The position numbers and the translations under genes were made by a program. From positions 1 through 64,000 of the forward strand of contig NZ_JAATEO010000018.1 of assembly GCF_012034245.1 (NCBI RefSeq): a DNA stretch of 64,000 bases, read 5' to 3'. The notes below the pieces were generated by a model that worked only from the letters and a program-made list of their open reading frames with translations, did not search any database and was not told where the DNA came from. Of the stretch, positions 8,692 through 18,100 are shown piece by piece; the stretch's first letter is position 1; each line of letters opens with the position of its first letter. The DNA comes from Micromonospora thermarum (lineage in GTDB: Bacteria; Actinomycetota; Actinomycetes; Mycobacteriales; Micromonosporaceae).

Positions 8692-9282
8692 GTGGCAGAT
8701 CTTCTCGTCTGGATCGACTGTGAGATGACCGGCTTGGACCTCGGCAAGGACAAGCTGATCGAGGTCGCCGCGCTCGTCACCGACCCGGATCTCAACGTGC
8801 TCGGCGAGGGGGTCGACGTGGTGATCCACGCCGACGACGCGGCGCTGGACGCGATGCCCGAGATCGTCGCGACGATGCACGCCAAGTCCGGGCTGACCGA
8901 CGAGGTGCGGCGGTCGACGGTGACGCTGGCTGAGGCGGAGCAGATGGTCCTCGACTACGTCACCAGCCACGTGAAGGATCCGCGCACCGCCCCGCTCTGC
9001 GGCAACTCCATCGCCACCGACCGGGGCTTCATCACCCGGGACATGCCCCGGCTCGACACCCACCTGCACTACCGCATGATCGACGTCTCGTCGATCAAGG
9101 AGCTCTGCCGGCGCTGGTACCCCCGCGTGTACTTCGGGCAGCCGCAGAAGGGTCTCGCGCACCGGGCGCTGGCCGACATCCGGGAGAGCATCCGGGAGCT
9201 GGAGTACTACCGGCGGACGATCTTCGTACCCCTGCCGGGGCCGGACGTGGAGAGCGCGAAGGCGGTCGCGGCGCAGCTCTAG
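8692..9282 (+). CDS. orn: Oligoribonuclease
   Basis: A 196-residue DEDDh 3'-5' exoribonuclease that degrades nanoRNAs and pGpG dinucleotides. Conserved blocks are LLVWIDCEMTGLDL (ExoI, D and E), the Asp/Asn region GNSIATDRGFITRDMP (ExoII) and HRALADIRESIREL (ExoIII, His/Asp). Length is normal for the family. The start is GTG 8692 (MADLLVW), with another in-frame GTG two codons upstream at 8686. It sits directly before tRNA-His. Confidence 0.96.
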   Translation: MADLLVWIDCEMTGLDLGKDKLIEVAALVTDPDLNVLGEGVDVVIHADDAALDAMPEIVATMHAKSGLTDEVRRSTVTLAEAEQMVLDYVTSHVKDPRTAPLCGNSIATDRGFITRDMPRLDTHLHYRMIDVSSIKELCRRWYPRVYFGQPQKGLAHRALADIRESIRELEYYRRTIFVPLPGPDVESAKAVAAQL

Positions 9283-9378
9283 GCGCGGCAGGTCGGTCCG
9301 GCCGAACCCGCTGGACGGAGCGGGCCGGGGTGGGGCTATTATTGGTCCGCACCGCCCGGGCGACCGGCGCGGCGGCAT

Positions 9379-9452
9379 GGTGGCTGTAGCTCAGTTGGCA
9401 GAGCACCGGGTTGTGGTCCCGGTTGTCGTGGGTTCAATTCCCATCAGTCACC
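9379..9452 (+). tRNA. tRNA-His (GTG anticodon), prophage integration site
   Basis: A cloverleaf with 7-bp acceptor arms gtggctg (9380-9386) and cagtcac (9445-9451), the extra G-1 at 9379 typical of tRNA-His opposite C at 9452, D-loop agctcagttggcagagc, anticodon GTG in cgggttGTGgtcccgg, and T arm gggttcaattccc. CCA is not encoded. The 3' half from 9430 is also the left attachment core, so integration leaves the tRNA intact. Confidence 0.97.
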
Positions 9453-9455
9453 CGG
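9430..9455 (+). other. attL core (tRNA-His 3' end)
   Basis: The 26 bases starting gggttcaattcccatcagtc and ending at 9455 are repeated exactly at 53134-53159. Flanks differ on both sides. This is the classic overlap left by a tyrosine integrase that uses the T-arm/acceptor end of a tRNA gene. Confidence 0.95.
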
Positions 9456-9477
9456 CGTTCGGGTCAGTTCCCGCGCA

Positions 9478-9509
9478 GGTCAGGCCCCCTCCTCGGAGGG
9501 GGCCTGACC
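9478..9509 (+). terminator. Phage-supplied terminator after tRNA-His
   Basis: Arms ggtcaggccccctc and gagggggcctgacc with a 4-base loop and a following gtttct lie 26 bases downstream of the tRNA. They belong to the prophage and replace the host terminator, which now lies beyond attR. Confidence 0.85.
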
Positions 9510-9669
9510 GTTTCTAGGGGCCCGGTAGGGGAATGGCTCAGGAGCGGGACGCTTCGCCTGGTTGACGTCGCGAATCTTCATCGTTGAAAAGTCTTGACCG
9601 AGCGCGGCCAATTGTGACTACGGTGTGTCTTCCGTTGATCACAAACGTACGTTCAGGAGGCCATCGGTC

Positions 9670-10203
9670 TTGCGGATCGTCGTCGCATTCATCCTGACCG
9701 CCGTGCTCGTCACGCCACCTAACCCTCGTCCCGCCGACGGCGGCGATCTGAGCGAACTCCTCGACGGTGTGGGTCCGCCCGCGCCGACAGCAACCAGCGC
9801 GACCCCGTCAGCGTCTCCCCGAAAGTCGCTCCCCCCAAGCACGTCGACGCGCCCCACGCCTACCAGCCGGACGTCAGTCGCCGTACGGCCGACGCTCCGC
9901 GCATCGACGCCACCGGCGTCCTCGGCGTCCCCTGCCGCGGCCGTGCTACCGGAACCAAGTGGCGTCCGCTCCTCCGCGCAAGCACACGGCGGGGCGACAA
10001 AGGGCGACGGGCGTCCCGCCAGCAGCATCGCGGCGATGGTCGGCGTCGCCATCGGTGTCGCGCATCTGGTGTTAATCCTTGCGGTGCTAGTCGCCATCCG
10101 CCGCCGGCGGGCCTTCGCCGACCGGTACGTCAACAGGCTGCAGCGCTTGCGTACGCGGCTCGCCGGTGGGCGGCCCGGCAGGCACCTCCGATCGGTCGAG
10201 TGA
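9670..10203 (+). CDS. Small secreted/membrane-anchored protein, Ser/Thr/Pro-rich
   Basis: About 177 residues. The best start is TTG 9670, nine bases after a perfect AGGAGG at 9655-9660; GTG 9625 in the same frame is an alternative. A hydrophobic segment (IVVAFILTAVLV) acts as signal peptide, then a Ser/Thr/Pro-rich extracytoplasmic region of about 90 residues, then a second helix (MVGVAIGVAHLVLILAVLVA) and a basic cytoplasmic tail. Family unknown. Its position beside attL and outside the structural operon suggests a lysogenic cargo gene acting at the host envelope. Confidence 0.65.
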   Translation: MRIVVAFILTAVLVTPPNPRPADGGDLSELLDGVGPPAPTATSATPSASPRKSLPPSTSTRPTPTSRTSVAVRPTLRASTPPASSASPAAAVLPEPSGVRSSAQAHGGATKGDGRPASSIAAMVGVAIGVAHLVLILAVLVAIRRRRAFADRYVNRLQRLRTRLAGGRPGRHLRSVE

Positions 10204-10318
10204 CCGCAGGCTGTCGCGGCCAGCGGGGGTGTCGCGACGGGTGTACCGTCCGAAGTGGCGGGGCTGTCGGTTGTAGCGGTCGGCAGCCCGCCGCCCAGAC
10301 CGCTACCTGGGGGACACG

Positions 10319-11557
10319 ATGACGCCTACGACCGGCGAGAATCTCGCCCGCATCCGTCGCCAGTCCACGCTGACGCAGGAGCAGCTCGCGGAACGCGCGG
10401 GGGTGAGTGTCGAGATCATCCGCAAGCTGGAGCAGGGCACGCGCAGCAGCGCCCGCCTCGACACCTTGCACGCGCTCGCCCGGGCTCTCGGTGTGCCGAC
10501 CACGGCGCTGCTGGGCGATGCCTCGCAGGCCGCGGCCCGAGCCGAGCCAGACCACCGGCCGCTGTCGCTGGCTGAGATCCGGCGCGCTGTCGCGCCCGTG
10601 CACGATCTGGCCGGCGCGCCGATCGCGCCGCCGTCGGTCGAGCCGCCGGGACTGGACGTGCTGCGGTCGCGGCTGCGCGCCGTCGACCGGGCGTACCAGT
10701 CGAACGACTACGCGCGGGCGTTGGCGGAGATGCCGCCGTTGCTGCTCGAGGTGCGGGCCGCGGCGGGGCTGGTCGACGACGAGCAGCGCGAGGCCGCGTA
10801 TGCGCTGCTGGCCCGCACCCAGCACCTGACGGGTAACCTGCTGATCCAGCTGCGCGCCGGGGACCTGGCGCAGACCGCGCTCGCCGGTGCGCTGGAGGCG
10901 GCGCGGCAGTGTGGCGACCAGGTGGTGGGCGCCACGGTCATGCAGGGCATGTGCTGGCTGCTGCTGCGGCAGGGGCGTCTCGCCGAGGCTGCGGACCTGG
11001 CGGTGTCCACCGCCGACCGGATCGAGCCTCGCTTCTCTCGGGCCCGGCCGGCGGAGCTGGCCGCCTGGGGGTGGCTGCTCATGGGCGCCGCCGCGGCGTA
11101 CGCACGGGACAACCGGCCGGACGAGGCGGCCGAGCTGGTCGACGCGGCCGAGGCGGCCGCGGTGCGCATCGGCGAGCGCGTACCGGAGCCGGGTCATCTG
11201 ATGATGGTCGGCGGGTTCGACACGGCCCGGGTGTTGATGCAGCGGGTGGAGACCGCCGCGGTGGTCGGCGATCCCGGCCGGGTGCTGCAACTCGCCGAGG
11301 CGGTGCCGCCCGGGCCGACCGCGGTCGCGTCGAGCTGGCAGCGGCACCGCTTGGACGTGGCGTGGGCGCACGCCGCCCGCCGACAGTACGGCGAGGCCAC
11401 CGGTGTGCTGTTGGAGCTGAGGGAGACCGCGCCGGCGTGGCTGCGCCATCAGCGCTACGCCCGGGACATCGTGCAGACGATCGCGGAGGGCCGGCGGCGG
11501 GCGATGAGCGCCGAGCTGGCCGACCTCGCGTCGCTGGTGGGGTGTCAGCCCGTCTGA
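10319..11557 (+). CDS. XRE-type regulator with TPR-like helical domain
   Basis: A 412-residue protein. The N-terminal XRE helix-turn-helix is at about residues 8-66 (LARIRRQSTLTQEQLAERAG, EIIRKLEQGTRSSARLDTLH). An all-helical repeat domain of about 300 residues follows with TPR-like Ala-rich motifs. This architecture is common in actinomycete regulators that respond to peptides or small molecules. It sits at the attL end of the prophage with small genes downstream, as in cargo modules. A perfect palindrome follows directly at 11558. It is probably not the phage repressor, which is better matched by the gene at 49041. Confidence 0.85.
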   Translation: MTPTTGENLARIRRQSTLTQEQLAERAGVSVEIIRKLEQGTRSSARLDTLHALARALGVPTTALLGDASQAAARAEPDHRPLSLAEIRRAVAPVHDLAGAPIAPPSVEPPGLDVLRSRLRAVDRAYQSNDYARALAEMPPLLLEVRAAAGLVDDEQREAAYALLARTQHLTGNLLIQLRAGDLAQTALAGALEAARQCGDQVVGATVMQGMCWLLLRQGRLAEAADLAVSTADRIEPRFSRARPAELAAWGWLLMGAAAAYARDNRPDEAAELVDAAEAAAVRIGERVPEPGHLMMVGGFDTARVLMQRVETAAVVGDPGRVLQLAEAVPPGPTAVASSWQRHRLDVAWAHAARRQYGEATGVLLELRETAPAWLRHQRYARDIVQTIAEGRRRAMSAELADLASLVGCQPV

Positions 11558-11576
11558 CTGGTACGTCCCGTACCAG
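11558..11576. promoter_or_regulatory. Perfect palindrome after XRE-TPR gene
   Basis: Eight-base arms ctggtacg and cgtaccag with a 3-base centre begin right after the regulator stop codon. It could be an operator for the upstream XRE protein or a short hairpin; there is no T tail. Confidence 0.5.
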
Positions 11577-11810
11577 CAGTACGCCCGTCCGGGGTTTGTC
11601 GCACACGCTGTACCTGGCTCGCCGCCCGCGCTGGATCGAACATCGGGTGAGGGAGTGACTACGGCCCGCTGCGCGGCCAGTCAACCCGATCAGCCGGGCG
11701 CGGCGTGACTCGACGTGGCGAGCGTTGGGTGTCCGCGCCCCGGGTGGCGGCGGCGGTGCCAACCCAGGAGAGCGGCACCGTCGTCGCGCCCCCGGACCCG
11801 GGAGGCGAAC
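11577..11810. other. Intergenic region between XRE-TPR gene and small ORFs
   Basis: 234 bases with no convincing gene. It probably holds the promoter for the small genes starting at 11811, but no clear -35/-10 pair stands out. Confidence 0.4.
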
Positions 11811-12020
11811 ATGATGTGGCCGTTGACGTTGCTGCGACGGTGGTATCGGCGGCGTAACCGTCCGGCGACGGCGATCGGCGTCGCGACGGTTTGTCCGCAC
11901 CGGTGCGGCGCGTTCTTCGACGCGTCCGCCGGGGATCCGCGCCGGCGCGCGGCGTCGCGCTGGCCGAACGCGCCGCTGCTCACGCCCGGGCAGCGTGCCC
12001 GCACTGGTGGCCAGCGGTGA
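11811..12020 (+). CDS. Small basic hypothetical protein
   Basis: 69 residues from ATG 11811, preceded by GGAGGCGAAC. Begins MMWPLTLLRRWYRRRNRPAT and contains the single Cys pair CPHRC. The stop overlaps the next start by four bases (GTGA), which supports expression as an operon. Function unknown. Confidence 0.6.
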   Translation: MMWPLTLLRRWYRRRNRPATAIGVATVCPHRCGAFFDASAGDPRRRAASRWPNAPLLTPGQRARTGGQR

Positions 12021-12238
12021 GAGCAGCAGTCCTGCAGCTGGTGCACGGTGGCTGGCCGATCCTCGTGCGCGTCGACTATGCGGCGTTGAAGTACGGCGAC
12101 AGGGTCGAGGTGGCCGGGGCGCAGCTGCGACGTGACGGGACGCCGCAGGGCCGTGTGTGGCTCACGGTCGACGCGCAGGACCTGCCCACAGCCCTGGTCG
12201 GGTGGGTCGAGCTGCCGCATATGCCCGGCGTCAGGTGA
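12017..12238 (+). CDS. Small hypothetical protein
   Basis: 73 residues from GTG 12017, overlapping the previous stop. The sequence VRAAVLQLVHGGWPILVRVD then YAALKYGDRVEVAG suggests a small beta-rich fold. An upstream start at 11891 exists in frame but would overlap the previous gene extensively. No family is recognised. Confidence 0.6.
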   Translation: MRAAVLQLVHGGWPILVRVDYAALKYGDRVEVAGAQLRRDGTPQGRVWLTVDAQDLPTALVGWVELPHMPGVR

Positions 12239-12336
12239 CGCGGACGGTGCGCTGGAGCCGAGCGCCGCCGGGTGCCGCCGGTAGACTGACCCGGCCCCGT
12301 GAGCTGCCACGATCCCCGACCGATCAGGAGAGCGCC

Positions 12337-12867
12337 GTGCAGGTATCCCAGGCCCTGGACGTGATGGAGGCCCTCTTGCGGGCGGCCGAGCACCCCGACA
12401 TCGTCGAGGTCGCCCGCTACGGCGCGGACACCCAGCCGGGTGGCCAGTCGCCGCCGGGAGTCAAGGCGAAGCACGAGAACGGGTCGTACGCCATGCTCTG
12501 GGCCGAGGTCCCGCCGCGGGACGCCCGGCCCATGCCGCTCGGCGAGATGCCGCCCCCGCGGCTGCGCGCCCGGCGGATCCTCGTGCTCGCCCACCAGCTG
12601 CTCGACGTCGCCCGACCGGAGCCGTTCGCCTCGTGGGAGTTGTGCGCCACCCCGGGCGTCGGCGACTGGACCGGCGGCGACCCGCCGCCGTCCGCGCTGC
12701 GGATCACCTGCCGTGACCGGTCGGTGGTCTACCTGCGCGGCACGGCCGCGTCGGGCGATGAGGCCGAGCCCGAGACCGACCCCTACCCGGACTACCAGAT
12801 CCCCCAAGGAGTCCGCGAATGGCACCACAGAGTCAGTGCTCCCACTGCGGAGCCCGTGTCGGCGTAG
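12337..12867 (+). CDS. Hypothetical protein (prophage cargo)
   Basis: 176 residues from GTG 12337 with CAGGAGAG upstream. Composition is balanced and protein-like: MQVSQALDVMEALLRAAEHP, then PPRLRARRILVLAHQLLDVA. No membrane segment and no recognised motif. It forms a rightward run with the small genes on either side and ends against the strong hairpin at 12947-13002. Confidence 0.65.
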   Translation: MQVSQALDVMEALLRAAEHPDIVEVARYGADTQPGGQSPPGVKAKHENGSYAMLWAEVPPRDARPMPLGEMPPPRLRARRILVLAHQLLDVARPEPFASWELCATPGVGDWTGGDPPPSALRITCRDRSVVYLRGTAASGDEAEPETDPYPDYQIPQGVREWHHRVSAPTAEPVSA

Positions 12868-12947
12868 CCCCCGGATCGTCCTGCCCGCCGCACCAGGCGA
12901 TGGGCAGCCGGGGCACGTGTCCCGGATCCGGCCGACCCACGATGTAA
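12819..12947 (+). CDS. Very small Cys-pair protein
   Basis: 42 residues from ATG 12819, preceded by AAGGAG at a good spacing inside the end of the previous gene. It carries a zinc-ribbon-like pair CSHCG near the N-terminus and two further Cys (SSCPPH, GTCPGS). Overlapping coding and small size make it tentative. Confidence 0.45.
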   Translation: MAPQSQCSHCGARVGVAPGSSCPPHQAMGSRGTCPGSGRPTM

Positions 12948-13002
12948 CGACGAAAGCGCCCCCTCACCCGGCCCGTAGGCCAGGTGAGGGGGCGTTCGTC
13001 GT
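12947..13002. terminator. Bidirectional terminator between convergent blocks
   Basis: Twelve-base inner arms cgccccctcacc and ggtgagggggcg plus outer arms acgacgaa/ttcgtcgt form a very strong hairpin. It separates rightward cargo genes from the leftward lysis genes and should end both transcripts. Confidence 0.88.
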
Positions 13003-13012
13003 ACGGGTGTGG

Positions 13013-13375
13013 TCAGGGTCGCTGAGCCCAACGGGGAGTGTAGTCGGACCGGATGACACCGCCGCGGCGTAGGTACGTGGGCTGGCCGGTGTGCAGGCCG
13101 AGGGACAGCAGGGCCCGGCCGAGCAGGCGAGCAAGGCGGGCGGGCCTGCCCACGCCGGTGCGCTGCTCCAGCCATCGGCCGGCCTCGTAGACGCCGTAGC
13201 CGAGCACCAGGCCCAGCACGGCGGCGACCTGCGCCTCGGTGACGGTGACGCCGAGGGTGACGGTGAGCCAGTCGGCGACCGGGGCGCCGACGTCGAGCAG
13301 GCGGGCGGCGAGGTAGCCCAGCAGCATTGGCCAGGCGGTGCGGACGCGCGCGGCGATCCGGTCGGAGACGGGCAC
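13013..13375 (-). CDS. Putative holin/lysis membrane protein
   Basis: 120 residues, last gene of the leftward late operon. Two hydrophobic stretches (AWPMLLGYLAARLLDVG and AAVLGLVLGYGVYEAGRWLE) are followed by a basic tail. Position directly downstream of the endolysin and the DUF2746-like gene is typical for actinophage holins. Called holin from context and topology, not from a diagnostic motif. Confidence 0.6.
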   Translation of the reverse strand: MPVSDRIAARVRTAWPMLLGYLAARLLDVGAPVADWLTVTLGVTVTEAQVAAVLGLVLGYGVYEAGRWLEQRTGVGRPARLARLLGRALLSLGLHTGQPTYLRRGGVIRSDYTPRWAQRP

Positions 13376-13388
13376 GGTGGGGCTCCTG

Positions 13389-13718
13389 TCAGAAAGGCGG
13401 GTCGGGTTCGAGGGCCCGGTCGATGCGGGTCACCTGGTCCTTGAGGCTGTTGCCGCCGTTGGGCTTGACCTCGTGTTCGATCACGGCCGAGCGCTTCTCG
13501 ATGACCGCGACCCGGTCCTCGATACCGGCGACGCGGGCCATCAGCGACGGCCGAGCCGGCTGGCCGTTGCGCTCGGGCTCGCCGAGCACATCGTCGAGGA
13601 GGTGACCGAGCTGGCGGCTGCGCCGCCACAGCCACCGGCCGGCCTTGCCGAGCAGGACGGTCGCGCCGCCGATGGCCACGACGGCCCCGGCGATGGTGAG
13701 CAGCGGCTCCACGGTCAC
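13389..13718 (-). CDS. DUF2746-like small membrane/coiled-coil lysis-cassette protein
   Basis: 109 residues from GTG 13716-13718, overlapping the endolysin stop (GTGA). One N-terminal helix (LLTIAGAVVAIGGATVLLG), then a coiled-coil region (GIEDRVAVIEKRSAVIEHEV) and the C-terminal NGGNSLKDQVTRIDRAL pattern seen in mycobacteriophage DUF2746 proteins next to lysins. It is a second holin or regulator candidate. Confidence 0.65.
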   Translation of the reverse strand: MTVEPLLTIAGAVVAIGGATVLLGKAGRWLWRRSRQLGHLLDDVLGEPERNGQPARPSLMARVAGIEDRVAVIEKRSAVIEHEVKPNGGNSLKDQVTRIDRALEPDPPF

Positions 13719-14599
13719 CCCTGCGCGGTGTCGGGGGCCAGACCGCCCTCGAACGCCTCCCGCACGCCGGTGGCCACGACGCCTACCAACTGCTCGTGGG
13801 TCATGCCGCCGATGTCCTCGGGCAGCCGCGTCAGCACCGCGGCGATCAGGTCGTCGGCGGCGGCCGCCGCGCCCTGCTCGGCGGCGGCCTTGATCTGCGC
13901 GAGTTCCTGCGGGTCGATGTTGACCTGCTTGGCGATCAGCTCGACCATCTTGTAGATGGTGCCGAGCACCCACAGGGTGCTGCGGCCGGTGGGCACACCG
14001 GGCATGCCGCGCCCGTTGTACTGCCACGGGAGGGCCTTGAGCTGGGACTCGCTGTACGGCATGTCGTCGTCCTTCCCGGCCAGCGCGACGTCGCGCCGGA
14101 ACTGGCCCATGTCGAAGCCCGGATCGCTCTTCTCGCCGGGCTGGTGCTCCTTGTGGCCGCTGACCCGCCCGACCGGGATGTCCAGGTGGCGGATGATCGC
14201 CGCGACGCCGCGCACGTAGGAGTCGTACTGCCGGTCGGTCCACGGCTCGCCGAGGGCGTGCTGCGCCTCGACACCGATCAGGGAGTCGTTACCGTGGCCG
14301 CGGTTGGGTCCAGCCCAGCCCACCTTGTTGTGGTGGGCGGTGCCGGACGCCACGACCCACCAGTGCCCGCTGCGGGACAGGTACAGCTGCGCGATCGGAC
14401 CGGAGAGGCCCGGCCGGCCGTGCACCAGCACGCGGATCTCGCCAGCGTCGGTGGAGGTGCGAGAGCCGCGGGTCTCGTGGCACTGCACACCGACGACCGG
14501 CCCGAACGTGCCGGCGCCGCGACCTTCCCAGCCGTCGACCTCGTGCACGGTAAGACCGGCGGCGCGCAGCACCGCCGGCAGCCAGAGCAGACGAGCCAT
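13715..14599 (-). CDS. Endolysin, N-acetylmuramoyl-L-alanine amidase
   Basis: 294 residues. The N-terminal amidase_2-type zinc domain spans about 1-165, with candidate ligands in QCHETRGSRT, the middle HH region (SGTAHHNKVGW) and the terminal SGHKEHQ...KSDPGFDM motif. The C-terminal 110 residues are helical (QVNIDPQELAQIKAAAEQGA, then LTRLPEDIGGMTHEQL), probably a wall-binding or multimerisation region. It would cut the stem-peptide amide bond of host peptidoglycan at lysis. Confidence 0.88.
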   Translation of the reverse strand: MARLLWLPAVLRAAGLTVHEVDGWEGRGAGTFGPVVGVQCHETRGSRTSTDAGEIRVLVHGRPGLSGPIAQLYLSRSGHWWVVASGTAHHNKVGWAGPNRGHGNDSLIGVEAQHALGEPWTDRQYDSYVRGVAAIIRHLDIPVGRVSGHKEHQPGEKSDPGFDMGQFRRDVALAGKDDDMPYSESQLKALPWQYNGRGMPGVPTGRSTLWVLGTIYKMVELIAKQVNIDPQELAQIKAAAEQGAAAAADDLIAAVLTRLPEDIGGMTHEQLVGVVATGVREAFEGGLAPDTAQG

Positions 14600-14612
14600 G
14601 GCCGGCCACCCC

Positions 14613-15092
14613 TTACGCGTAGTAGTAGTAGCCGGACATCGAGAAGGAATGGCCGTTGGCGAACGCGACCGGCAACGTGTTCGTCCAGGACGCCAGGTTC
14701 TCCTGGGTGTTGATGTTGGGCCTGTACATGTTGAGCCGGTCCGCGCTGGCGGTCGCGGTGTTGGCCCAGCCGAGGAACTTGTACAGCGCGCCGCCCATCA
14801 GGGCGACGGCGTCCAGCGTCGGGTCCGGGGCGCCGGCGGCGGCGGGGATGCCGGGCGGTAGCCAGAACTGGTACTGGCCGGTGCCGAAAGTGGTGGTGGA
14901 TCCGGGTCGCAGCGCGATCCGGATGTGCACCCGCTCCTCGTCGAGGTAGCGCCACTTGCCGAGAAGCACGCCGTTGCCGAGGGTCGGCCAGGTGCCGGTC
15001 GACGTCCAGGACGGCGTGTACGTCGTCCAGGGTCGGTTGAGGCGGTGCGGGAACAGGTACTGGCCCGACTGGAACGGTGTGGGGCTGGTCAT
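14613..15092 (-). CDS. Virion-associated hypothetical protein (tail tip region)
   Basis: 159 residues, rich in Tyr/Trp/Ser/Thr and ending FSMSGYYYYA. Beta-rich, no signal peptide. Located between the minor tail protein and the endolysin, where actinophages encode receptor-binding or tail-tip proteins. Role inferred from position only. Confidence 0.6.
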   Translation of the reverse strand: MTSPTPFQSGQYLFPHRLNRPWTTYTPSWTSTGTWPTLGNGVLLGKWRYLDEERVHIRIALRPGSTTTFGTGQYQFWLPPGIPAAAGAPDPTLDAVALMGGALYKFLGWANTATASADRLNMYRPNINTQENLASWTNTLPVAFANGHSFSMSGYYYYA

Positions 15093-15107
15093 CCGGCGGC
15101 CTCACTT

Positions 15108-18100
15108 TCACAGCGGCGTTACGGCGGGCGCCCACACGTCCACCGGCGTTCCGGCTGGCCAGGTGCGCTGCACGCCGCCGACACCGCGGGCGGACAGCGT
15201 CACCCGCTGCGGGTGCGTGATCGTGACGTCATCGAAGGAGTGCGACAGCGGAAACGCGTTCGTGCTCCCGCCGGGCACGTTCGACCAGATGCAGAAATCG
15301 CCCGCAGCCAGGTGGGTGACATCGAGTTCCAACGTCCACGGGCCCGGTTCCGCAGTCCCGGTCGGCCAGGCCTTCGCGCGCAGCTTGCCTCCGCGGGCAG
15401 ACGCCTTCACGGTGATGTCACCGGCGGCCGTCGCGCCCAGGATCGGCGGGAAACCGATGAAGGTCTCCGCTCCGGCAAGCAACTGCCGGATCGCGAGCGT
15501 AGGCGTGCCCGAGGTCAGCCGGAACACACGTACGTCCAGGAACGTGGCCGCCCCGGTGCGGCGCAGCACGACCCGCTGTTCCTGGTTGGCGCCGGCCGCC
15601 GCCACGCTGACGCCGAAGATCACCGTCACGTCGACGTCCGCGACGCCCACAGCTAGGGTCGCTTCCCGGGTCTGCCCGGCCGCGGCGTATACGTGCGTCC
15701 CGCGGGTGCCGTTCGTGCTGTAGCCGCTCGACGCACCCAGCAGCAGCCAGGCCAGTCCGCTGACCGGTTCGACGCCCCACCCGGTGCCGCTGCGGGTGAA
15801 TGGGTCGGAGACCATCGGGCCGGTCGACGACGCGGTGACCCGCTCGCCGCCGACGCGTATGTCCACCGGATGGTCGGCCGGGTCCTGGCCCCACAGGCCG
15901 TTGATTTCGGTCGACGCCAGCAGCAGCGACGTACCGGCCACGGCCAGCTCGCCGGCGAGAGTGGAACCAAGGGCGGGCACCCGCTGCGGGCCGTCGACGG
16001 TCGCGACGTCCCACGGCCCGGCCGGCGAGCAGGTGAGCGTGACGTCCCAGTCCTTGTACCCGAGCTTCGTCGTGTGCCCCTCGAGCAGGACGTCGATGTC
16101 CTGCCCGGCGAGGTCGGCCGGCGGGTTGGCCACCTGGATACGGGAGCCGATGCGGCAGTTGAGCCACGCGTCGATCAGGTGCGGCGTCGCGGCCAGGTCG
16201 AGCTCGAGGCGGGGCCAGCGCAGGGTGTCCCGGCTGGTCAGGTGCAGCCGCCACCCGGCCTGGTCCGCCAGCTGCGCGTCGCTCTGCACGACCAGGTCGG
16301 CGGTGTCGTCGTAGACGATGGCCTCGCCGCTGGCTGCCTCCGGCGTCTCGGCGACGACCGAGGATCCGTCGGGCCGGCTGACGGTCCACCGGTTGCGGTA
16401 GCCCTGCCCCGCCGGGTCCGGCTCGGGCGGCTCGGCGAGGTCGCCGGCGGCCGAGTCGAGCGCGAGCGCGACCGGCTGGTTGTACCGGGCGGTGCGCGGC
16501 TGGTACGCCAGTGCGAACGGGCGTTCGTATAGGACGCCGCCGTCGACGTCCTCGGCCTGCCGGTACAGCGGCAGCGGCGCCTCGCGCGGCTGCCACCCCA
16601 TGGGCTGGGCGCCGCCGGCGCCGCCGGCGGCGGCGGCGGGGGCGGCGAAGGCGAAGCCGTCCTCACCGACGAGCCGGGCCAGCCGGTCAGTGGCCGGCTC
16701 GTGCTCGTAGGACAGCAGCGGCGGGAACGCATCGTCGGTACCGTTGAAGGCGATCGGCGGAGGCGAGGCGTCCCACACGACGAGGTGCCCGAACGGCATC
16801 GTCGTGGTGCTGGTCGTCCTCGACGCGTTGAGCGTCGCCGTGGTGATCGGAGACAGCGTGCCGGCCACGCTGACGCTCGGGTTGCCGTTGTACTCGACGA
16901 TGATGTTGCCGCCGGACTGCCGCGCGCTGGCGTAGAAAGAGGAGAACGCGCTGGTGATGCCGAAGGACTCCACCAGCACGGTCGGCACGTCCGCCGCTGA
17001 GTAGCCGATCAACCGCTCGCGATAGTCCGGGCTCTTGGTGAAGCGGATCTCCCACCGCTCGTAGGTGCCGCCCGGGGTCTGCCAGGACGCCAGCACGGTG
17101 TCACCGGACATGGCGTCGGGGTCGATGCGGGCGTGCACGGCGATCGTCCACGCACCGGGGTTCGCCGGCGCCGGCACGATCGCGGTGATGGTGGCGCCCT
17201 TGGCCAGGTTGACCGCGCGGTGGGTGCCGTAGTTCAGCGTCCAGTTGCGGCCGACCAAAGCGACGATGTCGGCGAACTCCACCGCCGGCCCGCTGACGGT
17301 CGCGGCCGGCACGCCGGGGATCGCGGAGGCGACCTGACCGGCCGCGCCGCCGTCCTCGCACGGCCAGTAGCCGAGCGCCCCGGAGGCGGCGTAGGCGCGG
17401 CGCATCACCGACCGCTGCGGCGGCTTGCCCGAGCTGGCCTGCAGCCGGTACAGGCTGCCGTGGGCGGTGACCGCCACGACGCGGTCCTTGCCGGACAGGT
17501 CACGGCGGGGCACCCACGCGGGCACGTAGCCGCCGGCCAGGTCGACCAGCACCGCGAACGCCGAGTAGGAGAGGGTGACGGTGCCGTTGGTGTTGCCGAA
17601 CGCGCGGCGTGACCGCGGGCCGGCGGTGCCGGGGCCGGTGATGACGTCGTCGGTGATGTCGGCGTGCCACACGGCCGGCCTGACGGCGGCGGCGTCCCAC
17701 ACGCGCGCCTGCAGCTGCTCGCCGACGACCCGGAACTCGCCCCGGTAGGTCTTGCCGGCGGCGTGCGTCAGGCCCGGTACGGCCTGGGACGCGCGGATGG
17801 TGGTGAAGGTGCCGCCGACCACCCGGGCCAGCTGCAGCTGGACGGTGTTGTCGGGGAAGGCGTGCACCTCGCACACGTAGTGATCGGCGCCGCCGTTGCG
17901 CCATCGGGCGACCGCGCCGGTGGTGATCTGGGCGCCGGTGGCCAGCACGGGGACGGTGACGGTGAACTCGACGGTGACGTCGACTAGGTCGACGGCCAGC
18001 GCCGAGACGTGCGCGGCGCCGGCGGCCGCGGGGATGATGTGCCGGGCGGCGCCGGGCACCACCTGGTAGTCGGCGTTGGCGCCGCCAACGTTGGTCCACT

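Noticed and set aside
6066..8885. A 939-residue minus-strand frame across several genes
   Set aside because: It covers the mannosyltransferase and hypothetical genes in another frame and has low-complexity Arg/Pro composition. High-GC shadow.
10319..11557. Phage CI repressor
   Set aside because: Its TPR domain, length and position away from the Cro-like gene fit a cargo regulator; the gene at 49041 has the switch position.
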